Shown here: positions 8,835 to 16,516 of the stretch, one piece after another
How the letters are laid out: every line of letters begins with the position of its first letter
Position numbering within the stretch: position 1 is the stretch's first letter
Assembly: GCA_947306475.1 (NCBI GenBank)
Contig: CAMZGS010000006.1
Coordinates: 1 to 64,000 of the forward strand
Source of the DNA: an uncultured Comamonas sp.
Lineage (GTDB): Bacteria > Pseudomonadota > Gammaproteobacteria > Burkholderiales > Burkholderiaceae_C
DNA length: 64,000 nucleotides
Direction: 5' to 3'
Program-made: the position numbers and the translations under genes
The notes under the pieces: model-generated
What the model was told of the DNA's origin: nothing
What the model saw: only the letters and a program-made list of their open reading frames with translations
Databases searched by the model: none

Positions 8835-10613
8835 ATGCCCGATCAGCACGCCCTTGCTCCCATCCACTACACCGTGCATCTGCACGACGTGCATGCCCAC
8901 CTGTACCGCGTGGTGCTGCACATCGCAGAGCCGGCGGCGCAACAAGAAGTCAGCCTGCCGGTATGGATCCCTGGGAGCTATCTGGTGCGTGAATTTGCCA
9001 AGAACCTGCACCAGCTTCAGGCCAGGCAAGGCGGCCAGCCTTGCACCGTGCAGCAGCTGAGCAAAAACCGCTGGCGCCTCGATTGCGTGGCCGGGCAGTC
9101 GGTGCAGCTGCAGTACTTGGTCAGCGCCTACGACCCGTCGGTGCGCATGGCCTGGCTCGATCAGCGCCGGGGGTTTTTCAATGGCACCAGCCTGCTGCTG
9201 CGCGTGCTGGGGCAAGAGACGCGAGCGCACCTCATCGACATTGCAGCGCCTGAGCAGCCGCAGCTGGGCGAGTGGCAACTGGCCACGGGCCTGACGCCCA
9301 GCTGCGTCGATGCGCGTGGCTTTGGCCGCTACCAAGCGGCCGATTACGACGAGCTGGTCGATTGCCCCGTCGAAATGGGCCAGTTCTGGAGCGGCAGCTT
9401 TGCAGCCTGTGGCGTGCCGCACCGCTTTGTCGTGGCGGGGGCGCCAGCCTCGTTCGATGGCGCGCGCCTGCTGGCCGACACGCAAAAAATCTGCGAAGCG
9501 CAGATCCAGCTGTGGCACTCCGATGGTGCCGCGCCGCCGCAGCGCAGCTACCTGTTCATGCTGCACGCCACGCACAGCGGCTATGGCGGGCTGGAGCACC
9601 GCAACAGCACGGCGCTGATCTGCAACCGCGCCGACTTGCCGCGCCAGGGCGCCTGCACCCAGCCCGAGGGCTACACCACCTTGCTGGGGCTGATCAGCCA
9701 CGAGTATTTCCACACCTGGAACGTCAAGCGCCTGCGCCCTGCGGAATTTGTGCCCTACGACTACGACCAGGAGAACTACACCGAGCTGCTGTGGTTCTTC
9801 GAGGGCCTGACCAGCTACTACGACGATTTGATCTTGCAGCGCGCCGGGCTGATCGATGCCGACACCTACCTCAAGCTGCTGAGCAAAACCCTCAACCAGG
9901 TGCTGCAAATGCCGGGGCGCCACGTGCAGAGCGTGGCCCAGGCCAGCTTCGATGCCTGGATCAAGTACTACCGCCAGGACGAAAACACCGCCAACGCCAC
10001 CGTCAGCTACTACACCAAGGGCGCCCTGGTGGGGCTGTGTCTGGATCTGGCACTGCGCCAGGCCGGCCTGCATCTGGATGCGCTGCTGCTGGTGCTGTGG
10101 CAGCGCTGCGGTGGCGGTGCCCTGCGTGAAAGCGATGTGCTGGAGGCGCTGCACATGCTCACCGGGCGCAGCTGGGAAAGTGAAATCCAGGCCTGGGTGC
10201 ACGGCACGCAGGATTTGCCGGTGGCCGAGCTGCTCGCCGCCTTCGGGGTGAGGCTGGAGTCCGTCGACGCCACGCCCGCCCAGCGCCTGGGCCTGCGTGT
10301 GCAAGAGGGCAGCAGCATCCAGATCCAGCAGGTGCTGCGCGCCAGCGCTGCCGAGCAGGCCGGCCTGATGACCGGCGACGAGTGGTACGGCATTGAAGTG
10401 GATGGCCGGGGCTGGCGCGTGGCCAACCTGGACGATGTGGCGCTGTACGCCGGCACGGCCACCCAGATCACCGCCCTGGTGGCGCGCGATCGTCAGCTGC
10501 TGCGCCTGGCGCTGACGCTGCCCGCGCCCGACAGCCAGCGCCTAGTGCAACTACGTACCAGTGATAACAAGCAGTTGGCCAGGTGGCTGGCAGTGGCCGA
10601 GGCTTCGGTATAG
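8835..10613 (+). CDS. M61 (glycyl aminopeptidase) family metallopeptidase with PDZ domain
   Basis: This 592-residue zinc peptidase belongs to family M61. The HEYFH zinc motif is at residues 289-293 with the third ligand probably E323 in FFEGLTSYYDD. The upstream exopeptidase loop GGLEH is at 251-255. A beta-sandwich N-terminal domain contains WIPGSYLVREF, and a C-terminal PDZ domain lies near 490-560 (GSSIQIQQVLRASAAEQAGL). No signal peptide is visible, so it is probably cytoplasmic. I chose the ATG at 8835, preceded by AAGGAAA; a longer frame would begin inside the right arm of the palindrome. The natural substrate is unknown. Confidence 0.9.
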   Translation: MPDQHALAPIHYTVHLHDVHAHLYRVVLHIAEPAAQQEVSLPVWIPGSYLVREFAKNLHQLQARQGGQPCTVQQLSKNRWRLDCVAGQSVQLQYLVSAYDPSVRMAWLDQRRGFFNGTSLLLRVLGQETRAHLIDIAAPEQPQLGEWQLATGLTPSCVDARGFGRYQAADYDELVDCPVEMGQFWSGSFAACGVPHRFVVAGAPASFDGARLLADTQKICEAQIQLWHSDGAAPPQRSYLFMLHATHSGYGGLEHRNSTALICNRADLPRQGACTQPEGYTTLLGLISHEYFHTWNVKRLRPAEFVPYDYDQENYTELLWFFEGLTSYYDDLILQRAGLIDADTYLKLLSKTLNQVLQMPGRHVQSVAQASFDAWIKYYRQDENTANATVSYYTKGALVGLCLDLALRQAGLHLDALLLVLWQRCGGGALRESDVLEALHMLTGRSWESEIQAWVHGTQDLPVAELLAAFGVRLESVDATPAQRLGLRVQEGSSIQIQQVLRASAAEQAGLMTGDEWYGIEVDGRGWRVANLDDVALYAGTATQITALVARDRQLLRLALTLPAPDSQRLVQLRTSDNKQLARWLAVAEASV

Positions 10614-10664
10614 TCCGAGGCTGTTTCAGCTTTTCATTGAATCGATAAACGAAGGAGATCCAGC

Positions 10665-11444
10665 GTGGCCTACGAAACCATTGAAGTGCGCGTCGAAGCG
10701 GAAAAAGTCGGCATCATCACCCTGAACCGCCCCAAGCAGCTCAACGCCCTGAACGACCAGCTCATGAACGAGCTGGGTGAGGCCCTCAAGGCCTTCGATG
10801 CCGACGAAAAGATCGGCTGCATGATCATCACCGGCAGCGAAAAAGCCTTTGCCGCCGGCGCCGACATCGGCGGCATGGCCAAGTACAGCTTTGCCGATGC
10901 CTACAAGGGCGACTTCATCACCCGCAACTGGGAAACCATCCGCACCATCCGCAAGCCCGTCATCGCTGCCGTGAGCGGCTTTGCCCTGGGCGGTGGCTGT
11001 GAACTGGCCATGATGTGCGACTTCATCATCGCTGCCGACAACGCCAGGTTCGGCCAGCCGGAAATCAAGCTGGGCGTGATCCCTGGTGCCGGTGGCACGC
11101 AGCGCCTGCCGCGTGCCGTGGGCAAGGCCAAGGCCATGGACATGTGCCTGACCGCCCGCATGATGGACGCCACCGAAGCCGAGCGCGCAGGCTTGGTCAG
11201 CCGCGTGGTGCCGCTGGACAAGCTGATGGAGGAAGCGCTGGGCGCCGCCCTGGTGATCAGCGGCTTCTCGCAGATTGCCGTCATGGCGGCCAAGGAATCG
11301 GTCAACCGCGCTTTTGAAGGCACGCTGTCCGACGGCCTGATGTTCGAGCGCCGCCTGTTCCACAGCCTGTTTGCCACGCAGGATCAGAAGGAGGGCATGG
11401 ATGCCTTCCTGAACAAGCGTCCCGCCCAGTTCACGCATCAGTAA
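10665..11444 (+). CDS. Enoyl-CoA hydratase (crotonase)
   Basis: This enzyme hydrates trans-2-enoyl-CoA in fatty acid beta-oxidation. It has 259 residues. The oxyanion-hole segments are [12 protein letters not shown] (60-71) and [15 protein letters not shown]. Both catalytic glutamates of true crotonases are present, E113 (GGGCELAM) and E133 ([16 protein letters not shown]), which supports hydratase rather than isomerase activity. The start is GTG at 10665 with AAGGAGA upstream. The two tRNA-Met genes begin 42 bases downstream. Confidence 0.93.
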   Translation: MAYETIEVRVEAEKVGIITLNRPKQLNALNDQLMNELGEALKAFDADEKIGCMIITGSEKAFAAGADIGGMAKYSFADAYKGDFITRNWETIRTIRKPVIAAVSGFALGGGCELAMMCDFIIAADNARFGQPEIKLGVIPGAGGTQRLPRAVGKAKAMDMCLTARMMDATEAERAGLVSRVVPLDKLMEEALGAALVISGFSQIAVMAAKESVNRAFEGTLSDGLMFERRLFHSLFATQDQKEGMDAFLNKRPAQFTHQ

Positions 11445-11445
11445 C

Positions 11446-11476
11446 TTGCAAGGCACCGCAAAATCTGATTTATAAT
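11446..11476 (+). promoter_or_regulatory. Promoter of the tandem tRNA-Met genes
   Basis: A perfect -10 TATAAT (11471-11476) lies 10 bases before the first tRNA, with a TTGCAA -35 candidate at 11446-11451. The 19-base spacing is slightly long. It overlaps the end of the hydratase intergenic region and should drive both tRNAs. Confidence 0.65.
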
Positions 11477-11486
11477 GTGGGGCTCA

Positions 11487-11563
11487 GGTCGTATAGCTCA
11501 GTTGGTTAGAGCGCAGCATTCATAATGCTGATGTCGAAGGTTCAAGTCCCTCTACGACCACCA
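11487..11563 (+). tRNA. tRNA-Met (CAT), copy 1
   Basis: A 77-nt cloverleaf with CCA encoded. The acceptor GGTCGTA pairs with TACGACC, the anticodon loop is TTCATAA with CAT, and the discriminator is A. The T-stem has an A-C mismatch (GAAGG against CCCTC) that copy 2 lacks. It lacks the C4-G69/C5-G68 pairs associated with lysidine tRNA-Ile2 and does not start like an initiator tRNA, so elongator Met is the best call. Confidence 0.88.
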
Positions 11564-11579
11564 CAACACCACCACAATC

Positions 11580-11656
11580 GGTCGTATAGCTCAGTTGGTT
11601 AGAGCGCAGCATTCATAATGCTGATGTCGAAGGTTCAAGTCCTTCTACGACCACCA
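11580..11656 (+). tRNA. tRNA-Met (CAT), copy 2
   Basis: The tRNA body is identical to copy 1 except for one T in place of C in the 3' strand of the T-stem (11643), which restores a fully paired stem (GAAGG with CCTTC). It lies 16 bases downstream of copy 1 and shares its promoter and terminator. Confidence 0.9.
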
Positions 11657-11660
11657 TCAC

Positions 11661-11693
11661 AAAGCCAGCACCTTTTCGGTGCTGGCTTTTTTT
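11661..11693 (+). terminator. Terminator of the tRNA-Met operon
   Basis: A 12-bp stem (AAAGCCAGCACC with GGTGCTGGCTTT) has a 5-base loop and is followed by a T-run, five bases after the second tRNA. Confidence 0.9.
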
Positions 11694-11853
11694 GTGCCTG
11701 GGCGGCGCCCCGGCCCTGCACGTCGTACCGGGCTGCCAACGGACGGTAACGTCACGGTTTGTGAGCAAGCGCCTCGCTGGCCTTCGGCTCCGATAGCATC
11801 GGCCAGGTGAATGAACGGTAAGCAACGATAAGCACGTGCGGGAGGTTATGACG

Positions 11854-12312
11854 ATGAGCGGGTTGTCGAGGTTGTCGCTTGTGGATTTTCGCGACGACGA
11901 ATTGATTCTGGACCAGGACGAGACGCGCCTGGTCCTCAAGTTTTTCTGGCCGCAGCAGTCGCACAGGATCGATGGCCTGGTGGTGGGCAACGATGCGCGG
12001 CGGCTGGCGCAAAGTGCGCTGGTGGCCGGTATCGATGGCAGCTATGCCATGGGTTTTGTGGAAGCGCTGTTTCGCTCCAGCGCCCGCCCGGGCGTTGGCA
12101 TCGGCCAGATCGCCAGGAAGTTTGCGCGCAGCGCGATCAAGCACCACTTCCGGCACGCCTCCGGCAGCGATCTTCAGGACGTGAAGATCTACGAAGTGCT
12201 GCGCCTGGAGCTGTCGCGGCAGTTGCGTTCGAGGTTTGAAATGCTCATGAATGGCATTGCGCTGACGCGTCAGCCGGTGTTTGTGCAGCTCAACCATCTG
12301 GCGACGGCATGA
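11854..12312 (+). CDS. Uncharacterised 152-residue protein paired with an ankyrin protein
   Basis: I do not recognise a family. The protein is soluble-looking, has no signal peptide and is rich in Arg and Leu. Residues 1-60 contain the segment DELILDQDETRLVLKFFW, and the C-terminal half contains a basic stretch ARKFARSAIKHHFRHASGSD followed by a probable amphipathic helix. I chose the second ATG (11854), 8 bases after GGAGG; the ATG at 11848 is too close and a GTG at 11836 lies before the ribosome binding site. It overlaps the next gene by ATGA, so the two are made together. Its position behind a tRNA operon suits acquired cargo. Function unknown. Confidence 0.7.
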   Translation: MSGLSRLSLVDFRDDELILDQDETRLVLKFFWPQQSHRIDGLVVGNDARRLAQSALVAGIDGSYAMGFVEALFRSSARPGVGIGQIARKFARSAIKHHFRHASGSDLQDVKIYEVLRLELSRQLRSRFEMLMNGIALTRQPVFVQLNHLATA

Positions 12313-12845
12313 CGGCAAGGAAAAGGATCGCCCTGTTGGGCGGGGCACTGGTGCTGGGTTGCGCGTTCATGGCGGGCAAACTGGTGCACGAGATCAACCA
12401 GAAAAGCATCGTCGGCTTGCTGACCTGTGTTGAAACACCGCCGGCGCCGCTCGCGTGGACATGCAGGCAGGTGCTGGAACACAAGCTCCGCCAGCCCGAG
12501 AACGTTGCCCAGCTCAATGCGCAGGGTGGAGGCCTTTATCCGGTGCTGCTGGCCGATCCATCGGCGGCCCGGGAAATGATGGCGCTCTTCGTGCAGTACG
12601 GGGTGGATGTCAATGCGCGCGAGCGCGACCTGCCTGCCGGCTGGACGGCGCTGCACATCGTGGCGACGGACACGAACCTCTGGCCGGTGCAGGTGCTGCT
12701 GGAATATGGTGCCAACCCGGATGCCGCCGATGCGTCAGGCATGACGCCTCTTGACCGGGCGCGTGAAGCCCAGGAACGCCACCCCAGCCCGGAGCGTGAA
12801 TCCATCATTCGACTGTTGGAGAGCCGGCAGGCAGCACGGCAGTGA
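12309..12845 (+). CDS. Ankyrin-repeat protein with N-terminal membrane or lipoprotein anchor
   Basis: This 178-residue protein has an N-terminal hydrophobic segment (residues 7-22) ending LVLGC, a possible but non-ideal lipobox, so it is probably exported or anchored in the envelope. At least two ankyrin-type repeats follow in the C-terminal half: a first around VQYGVDVNARE and a clear one with GWTALHIVATDTN, VQVLLEYGANPDAADASGMTPLDRA. Ankyrin repeats mediate protein binding. Translation is coupled to the upstream unknown gene (ATGA overlap), which suggests the two proteins interact, but no function can be named. Confidence 0.8.
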   Translation: MTARKRIALLGGALVLGCAFMAGKLVHEINQKSIVGLLTCVETPPAPLAWTCRQVLEHKLRQPENVAQLNAQGGGLYPVLLADPSAAREMMALFVQYGVDVNARERDLPAGWTALHIVATDTNLWPVQVLLEYGANPDAADASGMTPLDRAREAQERHPSPERESIIRLLESRQAARQ

Positions 12846-12883
12846 TGGGCACTGCCACGTGGTTGTTGCCTGCTGGATTGCAT

Positions 12884-12966
12884 AAAAGATAGCTGTTTGC
12901 GCTTGATCTACAATGATTTCAGGTGTTTTATAACCTGAAATGTTGATTGAACAAGCGCAAGAAGCT
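12884..12966. repeat. Comamonad intergenic palindrome, copy B
   Basis: The outer arms are AGCTGTTTGCGCTTGAT (12891-12907) and TGAACAAGCGCAAGAAGCT (near 12948-12966). The inner arms are TGATTTCAGGT and ACCTGAAAT around an 8-base loop. It lies between the plus-strand ankyrin gene and the minus-strand DUF2789 gene, where it could act as a bidirectional barrier; T-runs are weak here. Confidence 0.8.
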
Positions 12967-12989
12967 CACTTAATGAGAGCGCTTGGCAC

Positions 12990-13247
12990 CTAGCGCCCGG
13001 TTTGCTGCCGGATGGCGTCCTCGTGCAGCGATTCGTTGAGCTGATCGACCACGATGGCCCAGTTGGCATCGGCGCGCAGCTGCTCGCACAGCAGCTGACG
13101 CTGGGCCTCGCTCCAGAACGGGGCGGCGGTGATGTCCACGTCGGTGGGCAGCTGGTGGCGCTGGATGAAGTCGGCGATGGCATCCTCGCTGGCATCCAGG
13201 CCCAGTTGCAGGAACAGGTTGGTCATCCGGGGTGTGGCGGGTGTCAT
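12990..13247 (-). CDS. DUF2789 family protein
   Basis: A small 85-residue protein that matches the DUF2789 pattern: TNLFLQLGL near the start, then FIQRHQLPTDVDITAAPFW and QRQLLCEQLRADANWAIVVDQLNE. Function unknown; the family is common in Burkholderiales and Pseudomonas. The ATG at 13247 follows AGGAGG with good spacing. It stands alone, downstream of the ABC exporter gene on the same strand with about 90 bases between, so it may be separately transcribed or the reverse. Confidence 0.82.
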   Translation of the reverse strand: MTPATPRMTNLFLQLGLDASEDAIADFIQRHQLPTDVDITAAPFWSEAQRQLLCEQLRADANWAIVVDQLNESLHEDAIRQQTGR

Positions 13248-13336
13248 GGCAAGCCTCCTGAGGAAAGTGGTGGATGGAGCGGCCATTGTGACCTGTCTGT
13301 GCCGCTCCCTGACACCTGTAAACATACAAGCGGCTC

Positions 13337-15151
13337 TTAGCTCGCCTCCTGCTGCAGCGCCCACATGCTGGCGTAGCGCCCGCCCAGGGCCAGCAGCTGG
13401 CTGTGGCTGCCGCGCTCGATGATGCGGCCTGCGTCCATGACCAGGATTTCGTGCGCATCGACGACGGTGGACAGACGGTGGGCGATGACCAGCGTGGTCT
13501 TGCCCTGCGCGACGGTGCGCAGCTCATTCTGAATGGCACGTTCGTTGGCCGAGTCCAGCGCGCTGGTGGCCTCGTCAAAGATCAGGATCGGCGGGTTCTT
13601 CAGCAGCGTGCGCGCAATGGCCACGCGCTGCTTTTCGCCGCCGGACAGTTTCAGACCGCGCTCGCCCACCTGGGTGGCGTAGCCCTGGGGCTGGGCGACG
13701 ATGAAGTCGTGGATGCGCGCAGCGCGCGCGGCCTGCTCGATTTCCTCCTGGCTGGCGTCGGTGCGGCCGTAGGCAATGTTGTAGGCAATGGTGTCGTTGA
13801 ACAGCACCGTGTCCTGCGGCACGATGCCGATGGCGCGGCGCAGGCTGGCCTGGGTCACCTGGGCGATGTCCTGGCCGTCGATGGTGATGCGGCCCTGCTG
13901 GATGTCGTAGAAGCGGTAGAGCAGGCGGCTCAGGGTGCTCTTGCCCGCGCCCGAGGGGCCGACCACGGCCACGGTCTTGCCGGCGGGAATCTCCAGGCTG
14001 ACGCCTTGCAGGATGGGGCGCTGCGGGTCGTAGGCAAAGTGCACGTTCTCAAAGCGCACGCTGGGCGGCGCATCGGGCTGGAGCGCCAGGGGCTGGGCAT
14101 TGGGCGCGTCGGCCACTTCCTGCTGCTGGTCCATCAGGGTGAACATGCGGTCCAGGTCGGTCAGGTTCTGCTTGATCTCGCGGTAGATCACGCCCAGGAA
14201 GTTCAGCGGGATGTAGATCTGGATCATGAAGGCATTGACCATGACCAGATCGCCCAGGGTCAGGCGGCCATCGACCACGCCCTGCGTGGCGCGCCAGAGC
14301 ATGGCCACCAGGCCGATGGCGATGATCAGCTGCTGGCCGCCGTTGAGCAGCGCCAGCGTGCTGCGGCTCTTGAGCTGGGCGCGGCGCAGCTGTTGCAGGC
14401 TGGCGTCGTAGCGCTGCGCTTCAAAGGCCTCGTTGTTGAAGTATTTGACGGTTTCGTAGTTGAGCAGCGAATCGACCGCCTTGGTGTGCGCGGCCGAGTC
14501 GAACAGGTTGGCCTGACGGCGAAACTGGATGCGCCATTCGGTCAGGCCGACGGTGAAGGCGATGTAGCCGGCCAGCGCGCTCAGGGTGATGACGGCAAAT
14601 CCGATGTCCAGCCTGCCGCCCAGCACGGTGAGCACCAGCAGCACCTCGACGAAGGTGGCGACGATGTTGAACAGGGCAAACGAGACCAGCGACTCAATGC
14701 CGCGCACGCCGCGCTCGATGTCGCGCGTCATGCCGCCGGTCTGACGCTCCAGGTGAAAGCGCAGGCTCAGGGCGTGCAGGTGCTCAAACGTCGATAGCGC
14801 AATGCTGCGCGCGGCGCCATGCGTGGCCTTGGCAAACACCAGCTCGCGCAGCTCGTTGAACAGCGAGTTGCCAAAGCGCAGCGCCCCATAGGCCAGCAGC
14901 AGCCCCACGGGCACCACCAGCAGCGCGCGCGCGTCGCCTGCGGGCACGTCCATGGCGTCGATCAGCTCCTTGAGCAGCAGGGGCACGCCCACGTTGGAGG
15001 CCTTGGCGGCCACCATCAGGCCGATGGCGATCAGCACCCGCCACTTGTAGGCCCACAGATACGGCACCAGCCGCTTGAGCGTGCGCCATTGCGAGGAACT
15101 GCCAGAAGAGGAGGGGTGTGGAGGAGGGGGAAGGTCACCGCTGCGGCGCAT
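13337..15151 (-). CDS. ABC exporter, Atm1/heavy-metal (glutathione-conjugate) type, fused permease-ATPase
   Basis: This 604-residue half-transporter of the inner membrane acts as a homodimer. It has an N-terminal region of six predicted membrane helices (about residues 40-320) and an ATPase domain (about 355-600) with Walker A GPSGAGKST, signature LSGGEKQRVAIART, Walker B ILIFDEATSAL and H-loop VIAHRLST. The stretch LNYETVKYFNNEAFEAQRYD, with ETVKYFNNE, is typical of Atm1/HMT1/MsbA-like exporters that move glutathione-linked Fe-S or metal species. The ATG at 15151 was preferred over an upstream TTG. The substrate is inferred from family only. Confidence 0.88.
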   Translation of the reverse strand: MRRSGDLPPPPHPSSSGSSSQWRTLKRLVPYLWAYKWRVLIAIGLMVAAKASNVGVPLLLKELIDAMDVPAGDARALLVVPVGLLLAYGALRFGNSLFNELRELVFAKATHGAARSIALSTFEHLHALSLRFHLERQTGGMTRDIERGVRGIESLVSFALFNIVATFVEVLLVLTVLGGRLDIGFAVITLSALAGYIAFTVGLTEWRIQFRRQANLFDSAAHTKAVDSLLNYETVKYFNNEAFEAQRYDASLQQLRRAQLKSRSTLALLNGGQQLIIAIGLVAMLWRATQGVVDGRLTLGDLVMVNAFMIQIYIPLNFLGVIYREIKQNLTDLDRMFTLMDQQQEVADAPNAQPLALQPDAPPSVRFENVHFAYDPQRPILQGVSLEIPAGKTVAVVGPSGAGKSTLSRLLYRFYDIQQGRITIDGQDIAQVTQASLRRAIGIVPQDTVLFNDTIAYNIAYGRTDASQEEIEQAARAARIHDFIVAQPQGYATQVGERGLKLSGGEKQRVAIARTLLKNPPILIFDEATSALDSANERAIQNELRTVAQGKTTLVIAHRLSTVVDAHEILVMDAGRIIERGSHSQLLALGGRYASMWALQQEAS

Positions 15152-15195
15152 AAGACACAATCCGGACTTTTACGAAAAACCGAGGATTGTCTCCC

Positions 15196-15612
15196 ATGCC
15201 CACTGCTGCTGCTTCCAGTTCCGATGTTGTGCTGCCCACCGACAAGGAGTTGGTGCTCAAGGTGATTCCCATGCCTGCAGACACCAATGTCAATGGCGAC
15301 ATTTTCGGTGGCTGGGTGATGTCGCAGGTGGACCTGGCCGGCTGCATCCTGCCCATGCGCCTGGCGCAGGGCCGCATTGCCACGGTGGCGGTCAAGGAAT
15401 TCACCTTCAATCAGCCGGTGCGCGTGGGCGACGTGCTCTCGTTCTTTGCCGGCATCACCCGCGTGGGCAACACCTCGATCACCGTGGAGGTGGAAGTGTT
15501 TGCCGAGCAACTGGCCCGTCAGGGCCAGTATCTGAAGGTGACGCAGGCGGTGCTCACCTACGTCGCCATTGATGAGGAGGGGCGCCCCCGCCCGGTGCCG
15601 CGCCCGCAGTGA
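15196..15612 (+). CDS. yciA: Acyl-CoA thioesterase, YciA type (hotdog fold)
   Basis: This 138-residue hotdog enzyme hydrolyses acyl-CoA to free acid and CoA. The active-site segment NVNGDIFGGWVMSQVDLAG (about residues 33-51), with its catalytic Asp, and the CoA-binding VKEFTFNQPVRVGD stretch are typical of YciA/BACH proteins. The ATG at 15196 has CGAGGA about 9 bases upstream; a TTG at 15187 is too close to it. It is divergent from the ABC exporter with a 44-base gap. Confidence 0.9.
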   Translation: MPTAAASSSDVVLPTDKELVLKVIPMPADTNVNGDIFGGWVMSQVDLAGCILPMRLAQGRIATVAVKEFTFNQPVRVGDVLSFFAGITRVGNTSITVEVEVFAEQLARQGQYLKVTQAVLTYVAIDEEGRPRPVPRPQ

Positions 15613-15638
15613 GCGCTGACAGGTGTCCGTATGGGGGG

Positions 15639-16214
15639 CTAACCGGCAGTGGCCGGTGTGGCGCTGCTGCTCGAGGTACTGGCAGAGGATGAGGCGCCGC
15701 TGCTGGCCTTCAGGCGCGGCTTGCTGTTGTCGGTGACCACGGCGATTTCGCCGCTGAGCTGGCCGCCTTCCTCGATCACCAGCTTGCCGTAGCGGATCTT
15801 GCCGCTGACGCGGCCGGTGCCAAAGATCACCAGCTTGTCGCGCACGGTCAGGTCGCCGTCGAAGCTGCCGTAGATCTCGGCAATGTCGATCTCCACCGCG
15901 CCGCGAAAGGCACCCTGCTCGGCAATGTGGATGACGCGCGAATCCATTGTGGCTTCGACCGTGCCCTCCACCACCAGGGTGTCGCAGTCGGTGATCTCCA
16001 CACCCTTGAGCTTGATGTTGGGCCCCACGGTGAGCTTGCTGCCGCCTTCCGGGGTGTTGCTGGCGGCATTGCCGTAGGTGGACGTTGTGGAACTGCCCGT
16101 CGGCACTGCCGGGCGCTGCAGGTTGTTGCCCAGGGGGGCGTTCACCGGCGGCGGGGTGCGCGGTTGCAGGGGTTCAGGGTCACGTTTGCTGAAAAACGGG
16201 GGCGATACGGCCAT
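15639..16214 (-). CDS. Bactofilin (polymer-forming cytoskeletal protein)
   Basis: This 191-residue protein has a central bactofilin domain (about residues 60-160) that forms a beta-helix and self-assembles into filaments at the membrane. Visible repeats of the helix include [24 protein letters not shown] and [25 protein letters not shown]. The flanking arms are low complexity: proline/threonine-rich at the N-terminus and a serine-rich C-terminus, as in many bactofilins. Its role here (cell shape, stalk or pole organisation) is not fixed. It is convergent with yciA. Confidence 0.9.
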   Translation of the reverse strand: MAVSPPFFSKRDPEPLQPRTPPPVNAPLGNNLQRPAVPTGSSTTSTYGNAASNTPEGGSKLTVGPNIKLKGVEITDCDTLVVEGTVEATMDSRVIHIAEQGAFRGAVEIDIAEIYGSFDGDLTVRDKLVIFGTGRVSGKIRYGKLVIEEGGQLSGEIAVVTDNSKPRLKASSGASSSASTSSSSATPATAG

Positions 16215-16516
16215 GGGTTGCTCCTTTGCATGCTTTGTCCGAACCCGAAGATGCTAGGAGTGGGGCGCTGCTACAAATGCTGCAGCAGCGCAAGATGGGT
16301 AACCAAAGCGCTCATTGCTTGCACGCGCTTGCAGGCGTTGCGCCTGCACACAGGCAGCAGCAGGCCTTGCAGGGGTTGCCCTTCTGCCGCTGGGGCTGCG
16401 CCCTGCCGCCGGGTCAGGGCTTGCCCCCTGGCTTAAAATCGCGCACTTTCTGCGGTGCAGCATGGGCTGCGCCCGCTTTGCTCTTCTCTGGCCCTCTGGC
16501 CCAAGACCCACGCCTC
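16215..16516. other. 302-base gap upstream of the large flavoprotein
   Basis: I see no gene here. The stretch contains several GC-rich inverted stretches (for example around 16262-16285, GCGCTGCT...AGCAGCGC) and a candidate -10 (TAAAAT, 16434-16439) without a clear -35. It must hold the promoters of the divergent bactofilin and flavoprotein genes. A GC-rich leader of about 75 bases follows the candidate -10. Confidence 0.5.

Noticed and set aside
11770-11815. A palindrome (CTGGCC ... GGCCAG with CCGAT/ATCGG inside) upstream of the unknown pair as an operator
   Set aside because: The two possible stems overlap and share bases, no matching site was seen elsewhere, and nothing connects it to a regulator.
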